Source of the DNA: CAYXVJ01 sp050309435
GTDB lineage: Bacteria > Bacillota > Clostridia > Saccharofermentanales > Fastidiosipilaceae
DNA: 64,000 bases
Assembly (NCBI GenBank): GCA_050309435.1
Contig: JBNRMJ010000013.1
Location: 28,342 to 92,341 of the forward strand
Direction: 5' to 3'
The translations under genes were made by a program, and so were the position numbers. Below, piece after piece: positions 8,394 to 17,947 of this stretch. Position 1 is the first letter of the stretch, and every line of letters begins with the position of its first letter. The notes beneath the pieces were generated by a model. That model had not been told where the DNA came from. It made no database searches and saw nothing but the letters and a program-made list of their open reading frames with translations.

Positions 8394-10706
8394 TTATTTC
8401 GATTCGTTAAACGATGCGTTGACCCGGCGATAAATGCCGGGGGTGGTCTGTTCCAGACGTTTGAACGTGCGAATAAATACCGTTGAATATAAAAAACCGC
8501 AACGAAGAGCAATCTCGGATACCGTCAGATCTGTGGTCAGGAGCAGGTCCTTTGCCACTTTTATACGCGTGAGGTTGATTTTATCGTTGATGGAATAGCC
8601 CCGATAACTGGTATAAAGGCTTGAGAGATACGGGGAAGACAGTTGAAACAAGTCTTCGAGCTGCGCGAGGCCCAAGCCGGGATCCGCGTAGTTTCCTTCG
8701 ATAAAGGTATCGATTCGATCACTGATGGCCGCGGCTTTCTGACTCGACTGCTGCGATTTATTCTGGATCAGATAGTAGGTGCGAAGTTCTTCGATCAGAT
8801 TTGTGAAGACCTGTTCGAAGGTTTTCAATGTTGTCGTTTCTTTCAAGAGTAAAAGACCGTCGCTTTCGAGCTCGTAATCGTCGGCGATCTTCTGCATTAA
8901 AATCAGCACATCCATTTTCATGTGCTGAAACTGCTCTCCGTGCAGAGGCTTGCCCGTCAGCATCTGATTCAGCATTTCGCGAAAGACCATAGAAGGAAGA
9001 GGCTTGTTCTCCTGGATGGAGCTACGGACCAAAAGCAGCAGCGTATCAATATGAAAGTTGTACGGCGGTACTTGATCAGGTACGTCGCCTGGCGTGAGAA
9101 AGAGTTTGGAATCGTTGATTTGAGCCTGTTTGAGAGCTGATTTCAATCGATTGTAAACTCGTGACAGATCATTTCGAACAACCGGAACAACGGCATAGGC
9201 CGCATGGAACGTCAGTTTCAAATCGTTACGGCTAAAGAGCTGGAACTGGGTCAACTGCTTTTTCGCTTCTTCTTCCATGGCGACTAAGTCGATCCGGACA
9301 TCGCCGGCCAGATCGCTTGAATGAGGATTCATTTGACTGATAAGGGGAAGAATCAGTATCGTAAATCGGGTTTGGGATTCCTGATTATATACACATTCAT
9401 ATTTCTCCGCGAATAGTTCGTTCATCACGTTGGTGATGATTGTTTTTAGAAGACTCGAACCTTCCTGGCGGATCGCCAGTAAATCCGCCGGGCTTTCGTC
9501 TTGATCCTGCTGCAGCTCCAAAGAGATCAGGACAGCAGAGCTCTTGAGAAAATCGGAGTATAACTTATTGTCGCTGATTTTCGTGTTTCGGACCTCGTCG
9601 GGGTACTCGCTGAGGAGCAGGTCCCGAAAAAGATTCTCCTTCTTGATATTGCTGTTTTGCTGGAGTTGAAGGTAGCTTTCCATTAATTCGTGTCGAATGA
9701 TCTCCAGTTCGTCCGTTCGGGAAGCCTTGTCTTTTTCCTGATTGTTCATGGAAACCAGTTCGGTTAAACTGCCGATCGGCTCGTATGTTTTCTTGGAGAG
9801 ATAAAGGGCCATCAACGTTCCGATGAGAACGCTTGATCCTGTCAGAAGAATCAAACGCAGTTGCAGTGCCTGAAACTGTGTCAGAAGCTCTTCGTTGGGC
9901 AGTTTAAAACTCAGCTTCAATCCGTAGTTCGATACCTTGTTGATGACATGGAAATCATCGGTCAAATCCTTTCCGTATGAAAAGAGGCTCTGCCCGTCCG
10001 GACTGTCGACTTGAAGATAAGCAGACAGTTCCGTCGCGAGTTGACGGATTTGGGCGAAGACGCTCGGGTCGATGACGACCATCATGTAACCAAGGGGATT
10101 TCTCTTCAGGTCGCGTGGTAAAGAGAGGATGACGGCCATCGTATCGGTGGAATCTCTTAAACCGATGAAGCGGTAGGTCTGTTCACGCTCCATCGCCGCG
10201 AAAATTCTTTCGTAATTTCCCTTGGCGTTATAGTTCGTTGCAATATACTCTCGCGCGTCGAGCGAAGCATGATTGTTCGACACGAAACGACCGCTTCGGG
10301 GATAATAAATCGCAACATCAACCAGATAGGGTCTGGACAATAAAGACAACTGTTTTCTGCCGGCCAGGACATTTTCCGGCGGCACTTCGCCGTGAATCGA
10401 ATCCTGCATTAATACCTTATATATATCGGAGTTAATGCTCAGGCTGTTGGACATGTAAGCGATCTCGGTCAGGTAACCGTCTACCTCGTTCATCAGATAA
10501 TCGATTTGACTTTCCAGTGATTTTTCGCTGATGTTTCGCATGTTGCTCAGCGCAAGACCACCAATAATCCAGGTGCCGACGGTCGATATGACCAGAATCA
10601 GCATATGCGTAAAAATCAAGCGACGCAAAAAAATTCGGCCACGTCGTAAGGAACTATGGTCGAAGCGATTTTGTGACGGTATACGTTTCAATAAATTCAT
10701 GCGCAT
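8394..10706 (-). CDS. YesN-type membrane sensor with AraC/XylS DNA-binding domain
   Basis: A 770-residue one-component regulator. A membrane segment at about 29-53, an extracellular sensory region of about 225 residues (Cache-like; inferred), a second membrane segment near 281-305, a cytoplasmic middle region, and a C-terminal AraC-type double helix-turn-helix at about 665-765 (LTVSEIALRCGFLYSTVFIRTFKRLEQTTPGIYR region). Such proteins sense extracellular ligands and activate an adjacent LplABC/YtcQP-type importer. It is divergent from the binding-lipoprotein gene, with 172 bases between them, as expected for that arrangement. Start at 10706 or the in-frame ATG 10700; neither has a strong ribosome site. 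Confidence 0.9.
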   Translation of the reverse strand: MRMNLLKRIPSQNRFDHSSLRRGRIFLRRLIFTHMLILVISTVGTWIIGGLALSNMRNISEKSLESQIDYLMNEVDGYLTEIAYMSNSLSINSDIYKVLMQDSIHGEVPPENVLAGRKQLSLLSRPYLVDVAIYYPRSGRFVSNNHASLDAREYIATNYNAKGNYERIFAAMEREQTYRFIGLRDSTDTMAVILSLPRDLKRNPLGYMMVVIDPSVFAQIRQLATELSAYLQVDSPDGQSLFSYGKDLTDDFHVINKVSNYGLKLSFKLPNEELLTQFQALQLRLILLTGSSVLIGTLMALYLSKKTYEPIGSLTELVSMNNQEKDKASRTDELEIIRHELMESYLQLQQNSNIKKENLFRDLLLSEYPDEVRNTKISDNKLYSDFLKSSAVLISLELQQDQDESPADLLAIRQEGSSLLKTIITNVMNELFAEKYECVYNQESQTRFTILILPLISQMNPHSSDLAGDVRIDLVAMEEEAKKQLTQFQLFSRNDLKLTFHAAYAVVPVVRNDLSRVYNRLKSALKQAQINDSKLFLTPGDVPDQVPPYNFHIDTLLLLVRSSIQENKPLPSMVFREMLNQMLTGKPLHGEQFQHMKMDVLILMQKIADDYELESDGLLLLKETTTLKTFEQVFTNLIEELRTYYLIQNKSQQSSQKAAAISDRIDTFIEGNYADPGLGLAQLEDLFQLSSPYLSSLYTSYRGYSINDKINLTRIKVAKDLLLTTDLTVSEIALRCGFLYSTVFIRTFKRLEQTTPGIYRRVNASFNESK

Positions 10707-10803
10707 ACCAAAATCATAGAGCGATGCGAAAAATTGTCAATCGTATTCTTGATTTCATTCATCTGATCTTCAGAATTGATAATGTAATTCCTCTTTTTGT
10801 TTA

Positions 10804-10833
10804 TTTACAGATAGTTAATATTGCTACGATAAT
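10804..10833 (+). promoter_or_regulatory. Likely promoter of the importer operon
   Basis: TTTACA (10804-10809) and GATAAT (10828-10833) are 18 bases apart. AAGGAGG at 10865-10871 then precedes ATG 10879. Activation by the divergent YesN-type regulator is inferred. Confidence 0.5.
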
Positions 10834-10878
10834 TTTAAGCACAAACCCCAACTTAGTAGCACATAAGGAGGAAACAGA

Positions 10879-12630
10879 ATGAAGAGAAGAAAACGGGGAT
10901 CATCGATAGCGATCGCTCTGGTCCTGAGTTTACTGCTTGCATCTTGCGGCGGATCGTCGAATCCCACCAGCGGCACCACTACAAGTAAAGGCGAAACCAC
11001 TGCACCGGTCGAAACCACTACAGAAGCTCTTGCTGAAACGACGGCTGACGAAGGCGAAGAACCGGGCGAAACGAGCGATAACGGCAAAGATCCTTCCGGC
11101 GAGGAAAGCGATTATCGTTATCAGGATTTCGTCTATGAGCGTGAATCTTCGATCAGCTATCCTCTGAATACCGACAAGGAACTGAGCATCTGGACAACCG
11201 CTCTTATGCCGCATCAGGATTATGCGTCGGAAGCCGAATCTCCCTTCCATCAGAATCTGATGAAGCAGACAGGCGTGAAGATCGAATATCAACGTCCCGC
11301 AGCCGGTGCGGATCCCACGCAGGCATTTAACATGATGCTGGCGTCAGGTAATCTCCCGGATATTATCTACACAGATACGCTGCACCTGAAGATGGAAACC
11401 CTGATTGCCGACGGTCATGCGCTGGTTCTTGATGAACTGATGCCCGCCGCAGCACCGGATGCTTATGCTCTGATCGAACAGTATCCCGAGCTGAATAAAG
11501 CTCTGCGTACCGACTCCGGTCGTTTGACCGCGTTCCCCTTCCTGCGCGGCGACCCCTGGCTGGGTAACTGGCTTGGACAGGCCGTGGATAAGAATGTTTT
11601 GGCGGAGACCGGTCTGGATATACCTGAAACCATCGAGGATTGGGATGAATTCCTTAGAGCGGCTAAAGAGATCGTCGATATTCCTCTGGCTCTCCGTACC
11701 GGTTACGGCTTGCACGAGATGTTCTCCAACGCCTATAATTTCGCTTATTCCTTCTATGTAGGAGACGACGAGCGCATTCACCTCGGATACGCCGAGCCTG
11801 CGTATAAAGATTTCCTGATCAAGATGAACGAATGGTATGAAGCCGGTTTGATCGATCCCGATTTCGTGACCATGGACACAGCCGGTCTGCGTACCAAGGT
11901 TATCAACAACTCGATCGGCGGCATCCAAATCGCCACGGGTACCTTCATCAACTATTACGTCGCCAGACAGGAAATCGGCGAGACCTTTGATTTCGTTCCC
12001 GCCCCCGTACCGGTATCCAGAGTCGACGGTAAGAAAAAATACTTCCCCGGCGAATCTCCCTGGTTCGGTAACGGCGCCATCATCACGACAGCCGCAGAAG
12101 ATCCCGAACTGGCAGCTCAGTTCCTCAACTACGGCTATACCAAAGACGGTATGGTGTTCTGGAACTTCGGTCTGGAAGGCGAAACTTTCGAATATGTTGA
12201 CGGCATGCCTCAGCTCACTTCGCTTATTACGGACGCCGCCGAAGGCGCAACCAGTGCTCTGAACCGCTATTCGGCCATGGGTGCCAGTGGTTTCTCGGTC
12301 ATGATGAAAGAGCTCAACGAGCAGAAGAACGTTCCTGTCGGCGAAGGCGGCGAGCGCCTGGGTAACCTGGCCGGCGACGTTTGGACAGACGGTACGGACG
12401 GTGTTCGTCATCGTATCCCCGCCATCTCGCCTACACTGGAAGAAAACCAGGAGTTCTCGGCCATTCAGAATGCTCTTGATACCTATGCAGCCGAGATGTA
12501 TTACAACTTCATCCTCGGTACGGAGCCAATCGAAAATTTCGATTCTTACATCCAGACACTTGAAGAACTGAGCTTGAGCCGCGCACTTGAAATCCGCAAT
12601 GCTCAGCTGGATCGGTACGACGCACGCTAA
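10879..12630 (+). CDS. Extracellular solute-binding lipoprotein of an LplA/YtcQ-type importer
   Basis: A 583-residue binding protein. The signal peptide ends in LLLASC with lipidated Cys23, followed by a Thr/Glu/Ser-rich linker to about residue 75. The body begins LSIWTTALMPHQDY and has the family-1 solute-binding fold in the long LplA variant (NMMLASGNLPDIIYTDTLH; AAQFLNYGYTKDGMVFWNFG). Homologues usually bind complex oligosaccharides; the co-transcribed carboxypeptidase hints at a peptide-containing ligand here. Strong ribosome site AAGGAGG. A stable hairpin follows the gene before the permeases. Confidence 0.9.
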   Translation: MKRRKRGSSIAIALVLSLLLASCGGSSNPTSGTTTSKGETTAPVETTTEALAETTADEGEEPGETSDNGKDPSGEESDYRYQDFVYERESSISYPLNTDKELSIWTTALMPHQDYASEAESPFHQNLMKQTGVKIEYQRPAAGADPTQAFNMMLASGNLPDIIYTDTLHLKMETLIADGHALVLDELMPAAAPDAYALIEQYPELNKALRTDSGRLTAFPFLRGDPWLGNWLGQAVDKNVLAETGLDIPETIEDWDEFLRAAKEIVDIPLALRTGYGLHEMFSNAYNFAYSFYVGDDERIHLGYAEPAYKDFLIKMNEWYEAGLIDPDFVTMDTAGLRTKVINNSIGGIQIATGTFINYYVARQEIGETFDFVPAPVPVSRVDGKKKYFPGESPWFGNGAIITTAAEDPELAAQFLNYGYTKDGMVFWNFGLEGETFEYVDGMPQLTSLITDAAEGATSALNRYSAMGASGFSVMMKELNEQKNVPVGEGGERLGNLAGDVWTDGTDGVRHRIPAISPTLEENQEFSAIQNALDTYAAEMYYNFILGTEPIENFDSYIQTLEELSLSRALEIRNAQLDRYDAR

Positions 12631-12661
12631 TCTACGTTCCCGAATCACTTGTTTCATGAAC

Positions 12662-12699
12662 GGTAGTACGCTTCCGCTTTTCCCCGGAGGCGTACTGCC
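12662..12699 (+). promoter_or_regulatory. Intercistronic stem-loop between binding protein and permease genes
   Basis: GGTAGTACGCTTCCG pairs with CGGAGGCGTACTGCC (two G-U pairs) around a short loop. No T run follows, so it is not a simple terminator. Its place between a binding-protein gene and permease genes fits a 3'-end mRNA-stabilising or attenuating hairpin that gives more binding protein than permease. Confidence 0.7.
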
Positions 12700-12725
12700 A
12701 CCTATTATATAGAAGAGGTTTTCCG

Positions 12726-13631
12726 ATGATGCAACGAGCCAGGAAGGATTTCAGGAAAAACAAGTTTAAGTATTTACTGTTCCTGCCGGTATTTATCTAC
12801 TTGATTCTGTTCTGTTATAAGCCGATGATCGGTTTAATAATCGCCTTCAAAGATTATCGGCCGTCGATAACCATTCAAGCAGCAAAATGGGCCGGCTTGA
12901 AATATTTCAAACAGTTTTTCAATGATCCTTTCTTCGTCAGGATCGTGTCGAATACCTTTATACTAAACATTTGGCTGATTCTTTTTGGATTTCCGATTCC
13001 GATTCTCTTTGCTTTATTGCTCAACGAAATCCAGCGAATGAAATTCAAGAAGTTCGTCCAAACAGTTTCATATCTGCCTCACTTTATCTCGGTCGTTATC
13101 GTGGCCAGCATGATCAAGCTCTTCACGATGAATGACGGTTTGTTCAACGAGATCTATTTCTTCTTTACCGGACAACGGGTTTTGTTTCTGCAGAAGGCGG
13201 AGTATTTCAGAACGATCTATGTCGTGTCGGATATCTGGCAGTCTTTCGGCTGGTCATCCATCATCTACATCGCCGCAATCGCAGCCATCGATCAGGAGCA
13301 GTACGAGAGCGCGAAAATCGATGGTGCCGGATATTTCAAACTGGCGATCCATATTACGCTTCCGAGCATCATGCCGACGATCATCATTTTATTGATTTTA
13401 CGACTGGGCAGTATCTTGAGCATAGGATATGAGAAAGTGCTCTTACTTTATTCACCGACCACCTATTCGAAAGCCGATATCATTTCTACTTTCATCTATC
13501 GAAAAGGAATTCTCGAATCCAACTACAGTTACGCGACCGCCGTTGGGTTGTTTAATTCCGTGGTGAACGTGTTCTTTCTCGTGATAACGAATCGAATCAG
13601 TCGCAAGCTGACCGAAATCAGTTTGTTTTAA
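12726..13631 (+). CDS. ABC sugar-type importer permease, LplB/YteP family
   Basis: A 301-residue inner-membrane subunit with about six transmembrane segments (first: YLLFLPVFIYLILFCYKP). The EAA loop that contacts the ATPase is YESAKIDGAGYFKLAIHITL near residues 198-217. It pairs with the next gene to form the channel. No ATPase gene is in the operon, as is usual for this family, which borrows a shared MsmX/UgpC-type ATPase encoded elsewhere. ATG 12726 or the next codon could start; AAGAGG lies at 12713-12718. Confidence 0.9.
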   Translation: MMQRARKDFRKNKFKYLLFLPVFIYLILFCYKPMIGLIIAFKDYRPSITIQAAKWAGLKYFKQFFNDPFFVRIVSNTFILNIWLILFGFPIPILFALLLNEIQRMKFKKFVQTVSYLPHFISVVIVASMIKLFTMNDGLFNEIYFFFTGQRVLFLQKAEYFRTIYVVSDIWQSFGWSSIIYIAAIAAIDQEQYESAKIDGAGYFKLAIHITLPSIMPTIIILLILRLGSILSIGYEKVLLLYSPTTYSKADIISTFIYRKGILESNYSYATAVGLFNSVVNVFFLVITNRISRKLTEISLF

Positions 13632-13643
13632 GGAGGTTGAATA

Positions 13644-14522
13644 ATGCTTAGAGAAAGCCGTTCCAGACAAACCTTTGTGGTTTTCAATACATTGCTGATG
13701 CTGGGCCTCGTCTTCTTGACGCTCTATCCCTTTTACTACATTTTGATGGCCTCGTTTAGCAACAACAATCTGATTGCCAAGGATCCGGGTATCTTATTCT
13801 GGCCGAAAGGCTTCAACATGGGAGCCTACGCGCTGACCTTTCGTCATCCGCTTTTACTTTCGGGTTACATGAATATCCTCTTGATTCTGGCTACAGCCCT
13901 GCCGATTAATTTGCTTTTGACTGTGTTCTGTGCTTATGTACTGGCGGCCAAAGACCTTTTGTATAAGAAGCAGATCTACGCCTTTGTCCTGTTTACGATG
14001 TTTTTTAGCGGAGGCATGATCCCCATTTATCTGAATATCAACTCGCTGGGTCTGATCAACTCGCGTTGGGCCTTGATTATTCCCGGGGCCTTGTCCATTT
14101 ATAATGCGATTATTGTCAGAACCGCCATCGACGGACTACCCGAAAGTCTGATCGAGTCGGCCTATATCGACGGAGCCAACGATGTCACGATTCTCTTTCG
14201 TATCGTTGTGCCGCTCCTGAAACCGACACTGGCCGTTATCCTGCTTTACTATGCGGTCGGTCACTGGAATTCCTGGTTTCCGGCGAGCCTGTATATCCAG
14301 GATAATCAGAAGCTGCCGATTCAGGCTATCATGAGAGCGATTTTGATTGAAAACGAGCGTCTTTTACAAAATGAAGTTGTACTTGGCGATGAAGTCAACA
14401 GCTATGCCGAATCGATCAAATATGCTCTGGTCATTATCGGTACGGCGCCTATCTTAACCGTTTATCCCTTCTTGCAAAAGTATTTTGTCAAAGGTGTCAT
14501 GATCGGTGCCGTCAAGGGTTAA
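13644..14522 (+). CDS. ABC sugar-type importer permease, LplC/YtcP family
   Basis: A 292-residue partner permease (six membrane segments). EAA loop: LIESAYIDGANDVTILFRIV at about 169-188. AAGGAGG at 13630-13636 overlaps the stop of the upstream permease gene, so the two are translated together. The C-terminal stretch QKYFVKGVMIGAVKG is typical of the CUT1 family. Confidence 0.9.
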   Translation: MLRESRSRQTFVVFNTLLMLGLVFLTLYPFYYILMASFSNNNLIAKDPGILFWPKGFNMGAYALTFRHPLLLSGYMNILLILATALPINLLLTVFCAYVLAAKDLLYKKQIYAFVLFTMFFSGGMIPIYLNINSLGLINSRWALIIPGALSIYNAIIVRTAIDGLPESLIESAYIDGANDVTILFRIVVPLLKPTLAVILLYYAVGHWNSWFPASLYIQDNQKLPIQAIMRAILIENERLLQNEVVLGDEVNSYAESIKYALVIIGTAPILTVYPFLQKYFVKGVMIGAVKG

Positions 14523-14564
14523 AGGGTTAAAGGATAGTATCATTGCTTTTGAAAGGAGCATCTT

Positions 14565-15623
14565 ATGAATACGAAAATGAATACGGCAACTGCCAAGTGG
14601 ATGACAGAGACAGACCGGATCGAAGCCCGCCTGAAAGAGTGCAATAAGGGCAAAGTATCTGTCTACGGCCGAAGTTTCGGCGGGAGACCTTTATACAAGA
14701 TCAGTTACGGAGATCCGGAGGTTTGGACTCATGTCGTCAATTACAATTCGGCCGTAGCCGCCAATGATCTTCCTTCTTATAAAACAAGAGCAAACGGTAA
14801 GCCTCATATCCTGATATTCGCGGCGATTCATGGTATGGAAATCGAAGGCACGGCGGCGCTGATGGGATTGATCGATCTGCTTGAAGGGGAGCATGACTGG
14901 CCGGGATTTAGCCGGGATCAGCGAGTGGCTCTGCTTAAGCTGTCGGAAAGGGTAACAATGACCCTGATTCCTGTCTCGAATCCGGACGGACGCGACCGGC
15001 ATAAAGAATACCACTGGTGCTGCGGCATGAGTTTCGACGAACTTCGCTATATCATGCAGGGAAGCTGGCAGGACGGAGAGCTCTGCGGTTGGCCCGGCTG
15101 CAAGCGAGTACATCCCATGACACCTGATAAAGTCGGCCACCTGGGTGCGTACTTTAACGACCAGGGCGTTAACCCGATGCACGATGCATTCCCCTTAATG
15201 AAGGCTCCCGAAAACGTCGCTTTGTTTGAGTTGGTGGACGAAGAGCGTCCGGATTATATCCTGAGTCTTCACGGCGGTACCAATACAATTAATTCGCTGA
15301 CCTGGCCACGCTATGTGGCACCTTACTGTGTGGAGTTTAATGCCCGCCTGAGTAAGGCTATGACCGAGCGCGGAGAGAGTCGCGGCATCCCGTTCGCCGA
15401 TATCTTCGCCGGAAAAGATCTCCATGCCGTCAACCGAGAGGACAATCACTCGTTTAATCTCGTCAGTGCATTGCATAATTTCTCCGGTGCCAATGTATTG
15501 CTTTACGAATCGAATCAAGGTCTGGATATGCCGGACACGGTTTCGCTGACACCCGATGAGATCATGGAATCCCACGGTGTTTTATTTCAGACACTTCTGG
15601 AAGAGGTTCTCGCGAATCAATAA
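14565..15623 (+). CDS. M14-family zinc carboxypeptidase
   Basis: A 352-residue metallo-carboxypeptidase domain without signal peptide, so probably cytoplasmic. The zinc ligands are H-x-x-E in FAAIHGMEIEG (near residue 90) and His in YILSLHGG (near 232); NPDGRDR (near 144) is the substrate-carboxylate region and Glu in LLYESNQG (near 312) is the likely catalytic residue. It is the last gene of the importer operon (42 bases after the permease, GAAAGGAG ribosome site), so it probably trims what the transporter brings in: a peptide, glycopeptide or peptidoglycan fragment. M14 members also include aminoacylase-like deacylases, so substrate is open. Confidence 0.85.
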   Translation: MNTKMNTATAKWMTETDRIEARLKECNKGKVSVYGRSFGGRPLYKISYGDPEVWTHVVNYNSAVAANDLPSYKTRANGKPHILIFAAIHGMEIEGTAALMGLIDLLEGEHDWPGFSRDQRVALLKLSERVTMTLIPVSNPDGRDRHKEYHWCCGMSFDELRYIMQGSWQDGELCGWPGCKRVHPMTPDKVGHLGAYFNDQGVNPMHDAFPLMKAPENVALFELVDEERPDYILSLHGGTNTINSLTWPRYVAPYCVEFNARLSKAMTERGESRGIPFADIFAGKDLHAVNREDNHSFNLVSALHNFSGANVLLYESNQGLDMPDTVSLTPDEIMESHGVLFQTLLEEVLANQ

Positions 15624-15829
15624 AGCCTTACTTATCAACATTGATTCTAAATATGCAGCTCCAAATATGGATTTTATTCCGTATTTCGGGGCTGTATTTT
15701 TTCGTCATCCTGTTTTTATACGATATTTTAGGAAGTTTATACTTTTTTGAAAGAAACGGTCACAAAAGCCCTTCCTCAAACGGATATATAGTAAGAGGAA
15801 GTTCTGAAGTAACAGGGGGAGGGGATTTG

Positions 15830-16567
15830 ATGGAGTCAAGACGATTACTTATCAGCTTTGTGACGACAATTGCTATCTTGTTTACCACGTTATTGGTGGT
15901 CACCAATCCAAATCAAAACCATCTCATTAATGCACCGGGTACGGAGCAATACAACGAACAGCTTAATCAACCCGTCAAACAACGCGATTTTATTCAGGGA
16001 CGCAGCGATAATGCCGAAACACTGCCAACCATTCAGGAATCGGTAGACTGGTTGGTACCGGCCGGGGAAGTAGACGAACGCTTACTCGAACTCGAGGAGG
16101 CCGTCGTCTCCTACTACACATTACTGATTAACAGTTTCGCCTGCGGTGAAGTGATCGAAGATTATGACGTTCTGGATCTCTCGGAAGTTCAAATGCAGAA
16201 TGTTCTTCGATATCTGGAAAACAAGATGTTGTTCCTGGAAAAGATTCGTGCTCATGATATCGACTTGTTTTATCACTGGCATAAACCGCTTGTGACCATC
16301 GAGGAGCATCTGATGAGTTCGGACGAAGCCGAGTTGATCATCAGCCTGGAGCTAAGCAATATGACGCCCGACGATAACGTACCGGAGCTCGTTAAGTGCG
16401 GCCTCAACAGTTTTCGTCTGAGAAAGATCGATGGAGGGTGGAAAATCTATGATATCGATTTACTGGATGATAGCGAGAACATGCAGTATCTGAATCGAGA
16501 GGCTCTGATTGATCTGTGGACGCCGGAGAGTGTCGAAAGCATGCTTGCCGCATTACGTTTGAATTAA
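15830..16567 (+). CDS. Membrane-anchored protein with NTF2-like extracellular domain
   Basis: A 245-residue protein starting at ATG 15830 (GGGGGAGGGG at 15815-15824). An N-terminal hydrophobic segment (LLISFVTTIAILFTTLLVV) works as anchor or signal; a linker follows to about residue 75. The rest has the helix-then-sheet pattern ending in FRLRKIDGGWKIYDIDL, characteristic of NTF2-like or SnoaL-like folds in Gram-positive surface proteins. No catalytic residues are apparent. The frame is open to 15641, but that extension has no ribosome site. Not clearly part of the sigma-factor unit downstream (162-base gap). Confidence 0.62.
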   Translation: MESRRLLISFVTTIAILFTTLLVVTNPNQNHLINAPGTEQYNEQLNQPVKQRDFIQGRSDNAETLPTIQESVDWLVPAGEVDERLLELEEAVVSYYTLLINSFACGEVIEDYDVLDLSEVQMQNVLRYLENKMLFLEKIRAHDIDLFYHWHKPLVTIEEHLMSSDEAELIISLELSNMTPDDNVPELVKCGLNSFRLRKIDGGWKIYDIDLLDDSENMQYLNREALIDLWTPESVESMLAALRLN

Positions 16568-16654
16568 TTCACCGGACTTCATAAACACAAGCGGTAGAAC
16601 AACTAATCTAACGTTATAATGGTTTTGATTGATTCTTGTGGTAATTCTATTCGC

Positions 16655-16707
16655 TTGACTGACCGTCAACTGATATAGTCTGTCACCGGGATTCATCAGT
16701 CAGTCAA
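16655..16707. repeat. Inverted repeat upstream of the ECF sigma gene
   Basis: TTGACTGAC (16655-16663) and GTCAGTCAA (16699-16707) are exact reverse complements with 35 bases between. They sit just before GTG 16730 and could flank the promoter or form an operator. Function inferred only. Confidence 0.45.
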
Positions 16708-16729
16708 TACCTTAAGGCGGGAAGAGCTT

Positions 16730-17239
16730 GTGAAGTCAGAAATATATAAGGCCGATCGATTAGAAAAGCTGTACCAGGAGCATCGTCGGATGATGTTTCA
16801 TATCGCAATGAAATATCTAGGAGACAATGACTTGGCGATGGACGTGGTCCACGATAGTTTCATCTCTCTATGGGAGAAATACGAGATGCTCGATTTCTCC
16901 AACGAGAAGAAGTTACGCGGTTTGATCGCTCATATCGTAAAAGGAAAAGCAATCGATCTTATCCGGAAACGAAACCATGAAGTATCCGACGAATTAAGAG
17001 ATGAACTTCTCGGACAGCATGAAGATATTTATTTCGAGACGGAGAATTTGGATCATATCCTGGGGCAACTGGATCACGCGTCGGCAGAGCTGATCCGCAT
17101 GAGATTCGTTATGGATTTACCCTACGATATTATAGCCAACATACTGAGTATCAAGGAAGCCGCCGCACGTAAGCGAGTCAACCGTGCGAAAATAAAACTT
17201 CAGCAAGTTTATGAGGAAATTAGGCATGACGAAACGTAA
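16730..17239 (+). CDS. ECF-type RNA polymerase sigma factor
   Basis: A 169-residue sigma-70 family protein with regions 2 and 4 only. Region 2: MFHIAMKYLGDNDLAMDVVH then DSFISLWEK; region 4: LIRMRFVMDLPYDIIANIL and AAARKRVNRAKIKLQ (helix-turn-helix). GTG start at 16730 with GGCGGGAAGAG upstream. Its stop overlaps the next gene by 14 bases, so the two are translationally coupled, the usual arrangement for a sigma factor and its anti-sigma partner. It probably drives its own cassette in response to an envelope signal. Confidence 0.88.
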   Translation: MKSEIYKADRLEKLYQEHRRMMFHIAMKYLGDNDLAMDVVHDSFISLWEKYEMLDFSNEKKLRGLIAHIVKGKAIDLIRKRNHEVSDELRDELLGQHEDIYFETENLDHILGQLDHASAELIRMRFVMDLPYDIIANILSIKEAAARKRVNRAKIKLQQVYEEIRHDET

Positions 17240-17894
17240 AATCGATGATCTTGACGCCATCGTGCAGACTCCCGAGCATGAGTTCAATGCAGTTCCTGCT
17301 GAATTAGATGATCGCATGGCAGGCTTTTTCGCCGAGCTTCGCGAAAGTGAAGAGCATGAGCGTGCTTTAAAGCGCCGTCGCAGAGTGATTCATCTTCGTA
17401 CGGCCGCTGCTGCCGGCTTCGCTGTTATTCTTCTATTGTCGTTTGTTGGTCCTAAGAAGGTCTGGACTGCCAGTCAGGATGCGATGGCTGTTGTAATTCG
17501 AACTGTAAACTCGTATACGACACTGGATTGGATGAATAAGGGAAGCGAAAACGAAGACCAATTAATACCTTATGAGTTGACGTATCTTCCAGAGGGAATG
17601 AAGGTTGTCTCTGAAATTCATGAGGAGACGATGTCTGTCTTAATGATTGAGAATGGTGAAGGAAATAATATTTCCTATGCTCAAAATGTAATTTCAAAAT
17701 CAAATTTTCTGATCGATACAGAGCAGACCAGCATTCGTATGAAGAAGGAAGAAAATCGTTTGTACTATTATTACTTGAATAAAAATTTATATAATATAAT
17801 TTGGGAAGAGAACGGACAGGAATTCAGATTGATATCTGATCTAGAATTTGAAACGCTTTTTGAGGTAGCCAGAGGCTTAGTCCCTGCTAAATAA
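17226..17894 (+). CDS. Probable membrane anti-sigma factor with DUF4367-like extracellular domain
   Basis: A 222-residue protein. Residues 1-55 are charged and cytoplasmic; one membrane segment (AAAGFAVILLLSFVG) lies at about 62-76; the outer part contains PYELTYLPEGMKVVSE, typical of the DUF4367 family often encoded after ECF sigma factors. ATG 17226 lies inside the end of the sigma gene. I infer that the N-terminal part binds the sigma factor. The 3' half is markedly more AT-rich than the flanking genes. Confidence 0.7.
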   Translation: MTKRKIDDLDAIVQTPEHEFNAVPAELDDRMAGFFAELRESEEHERALKRRRRVIHLRTAAAAGFAVILLLSFVGPKKVWTASQDAMAVVIRTVNSYTTLDWMNKGSENEDQLIPYELTYLPEGMKVVSEIHEETMSVLMIENGEGNNISYAQNVISKSNFLIDTEQTSIRMKKEENRLYYYYLNKNLYNIIWEENGQEFRLISDLEFETLFEVARGLVPAK

Positions 17895-17947
17895 GTATTC
17901 ACTGCACTCTGCTATTGTATCGGTTTATAAAGAAAAGGGGAGGACTT

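Noticed and set aside
11344..12657. A 437-codon open frame on the reverse strand opposite the binding-lipoprotein gene
   Set aside because: It mirrors a strongly supported forward gene, has no ribosome site and no family motif; a codon-bias shadow.
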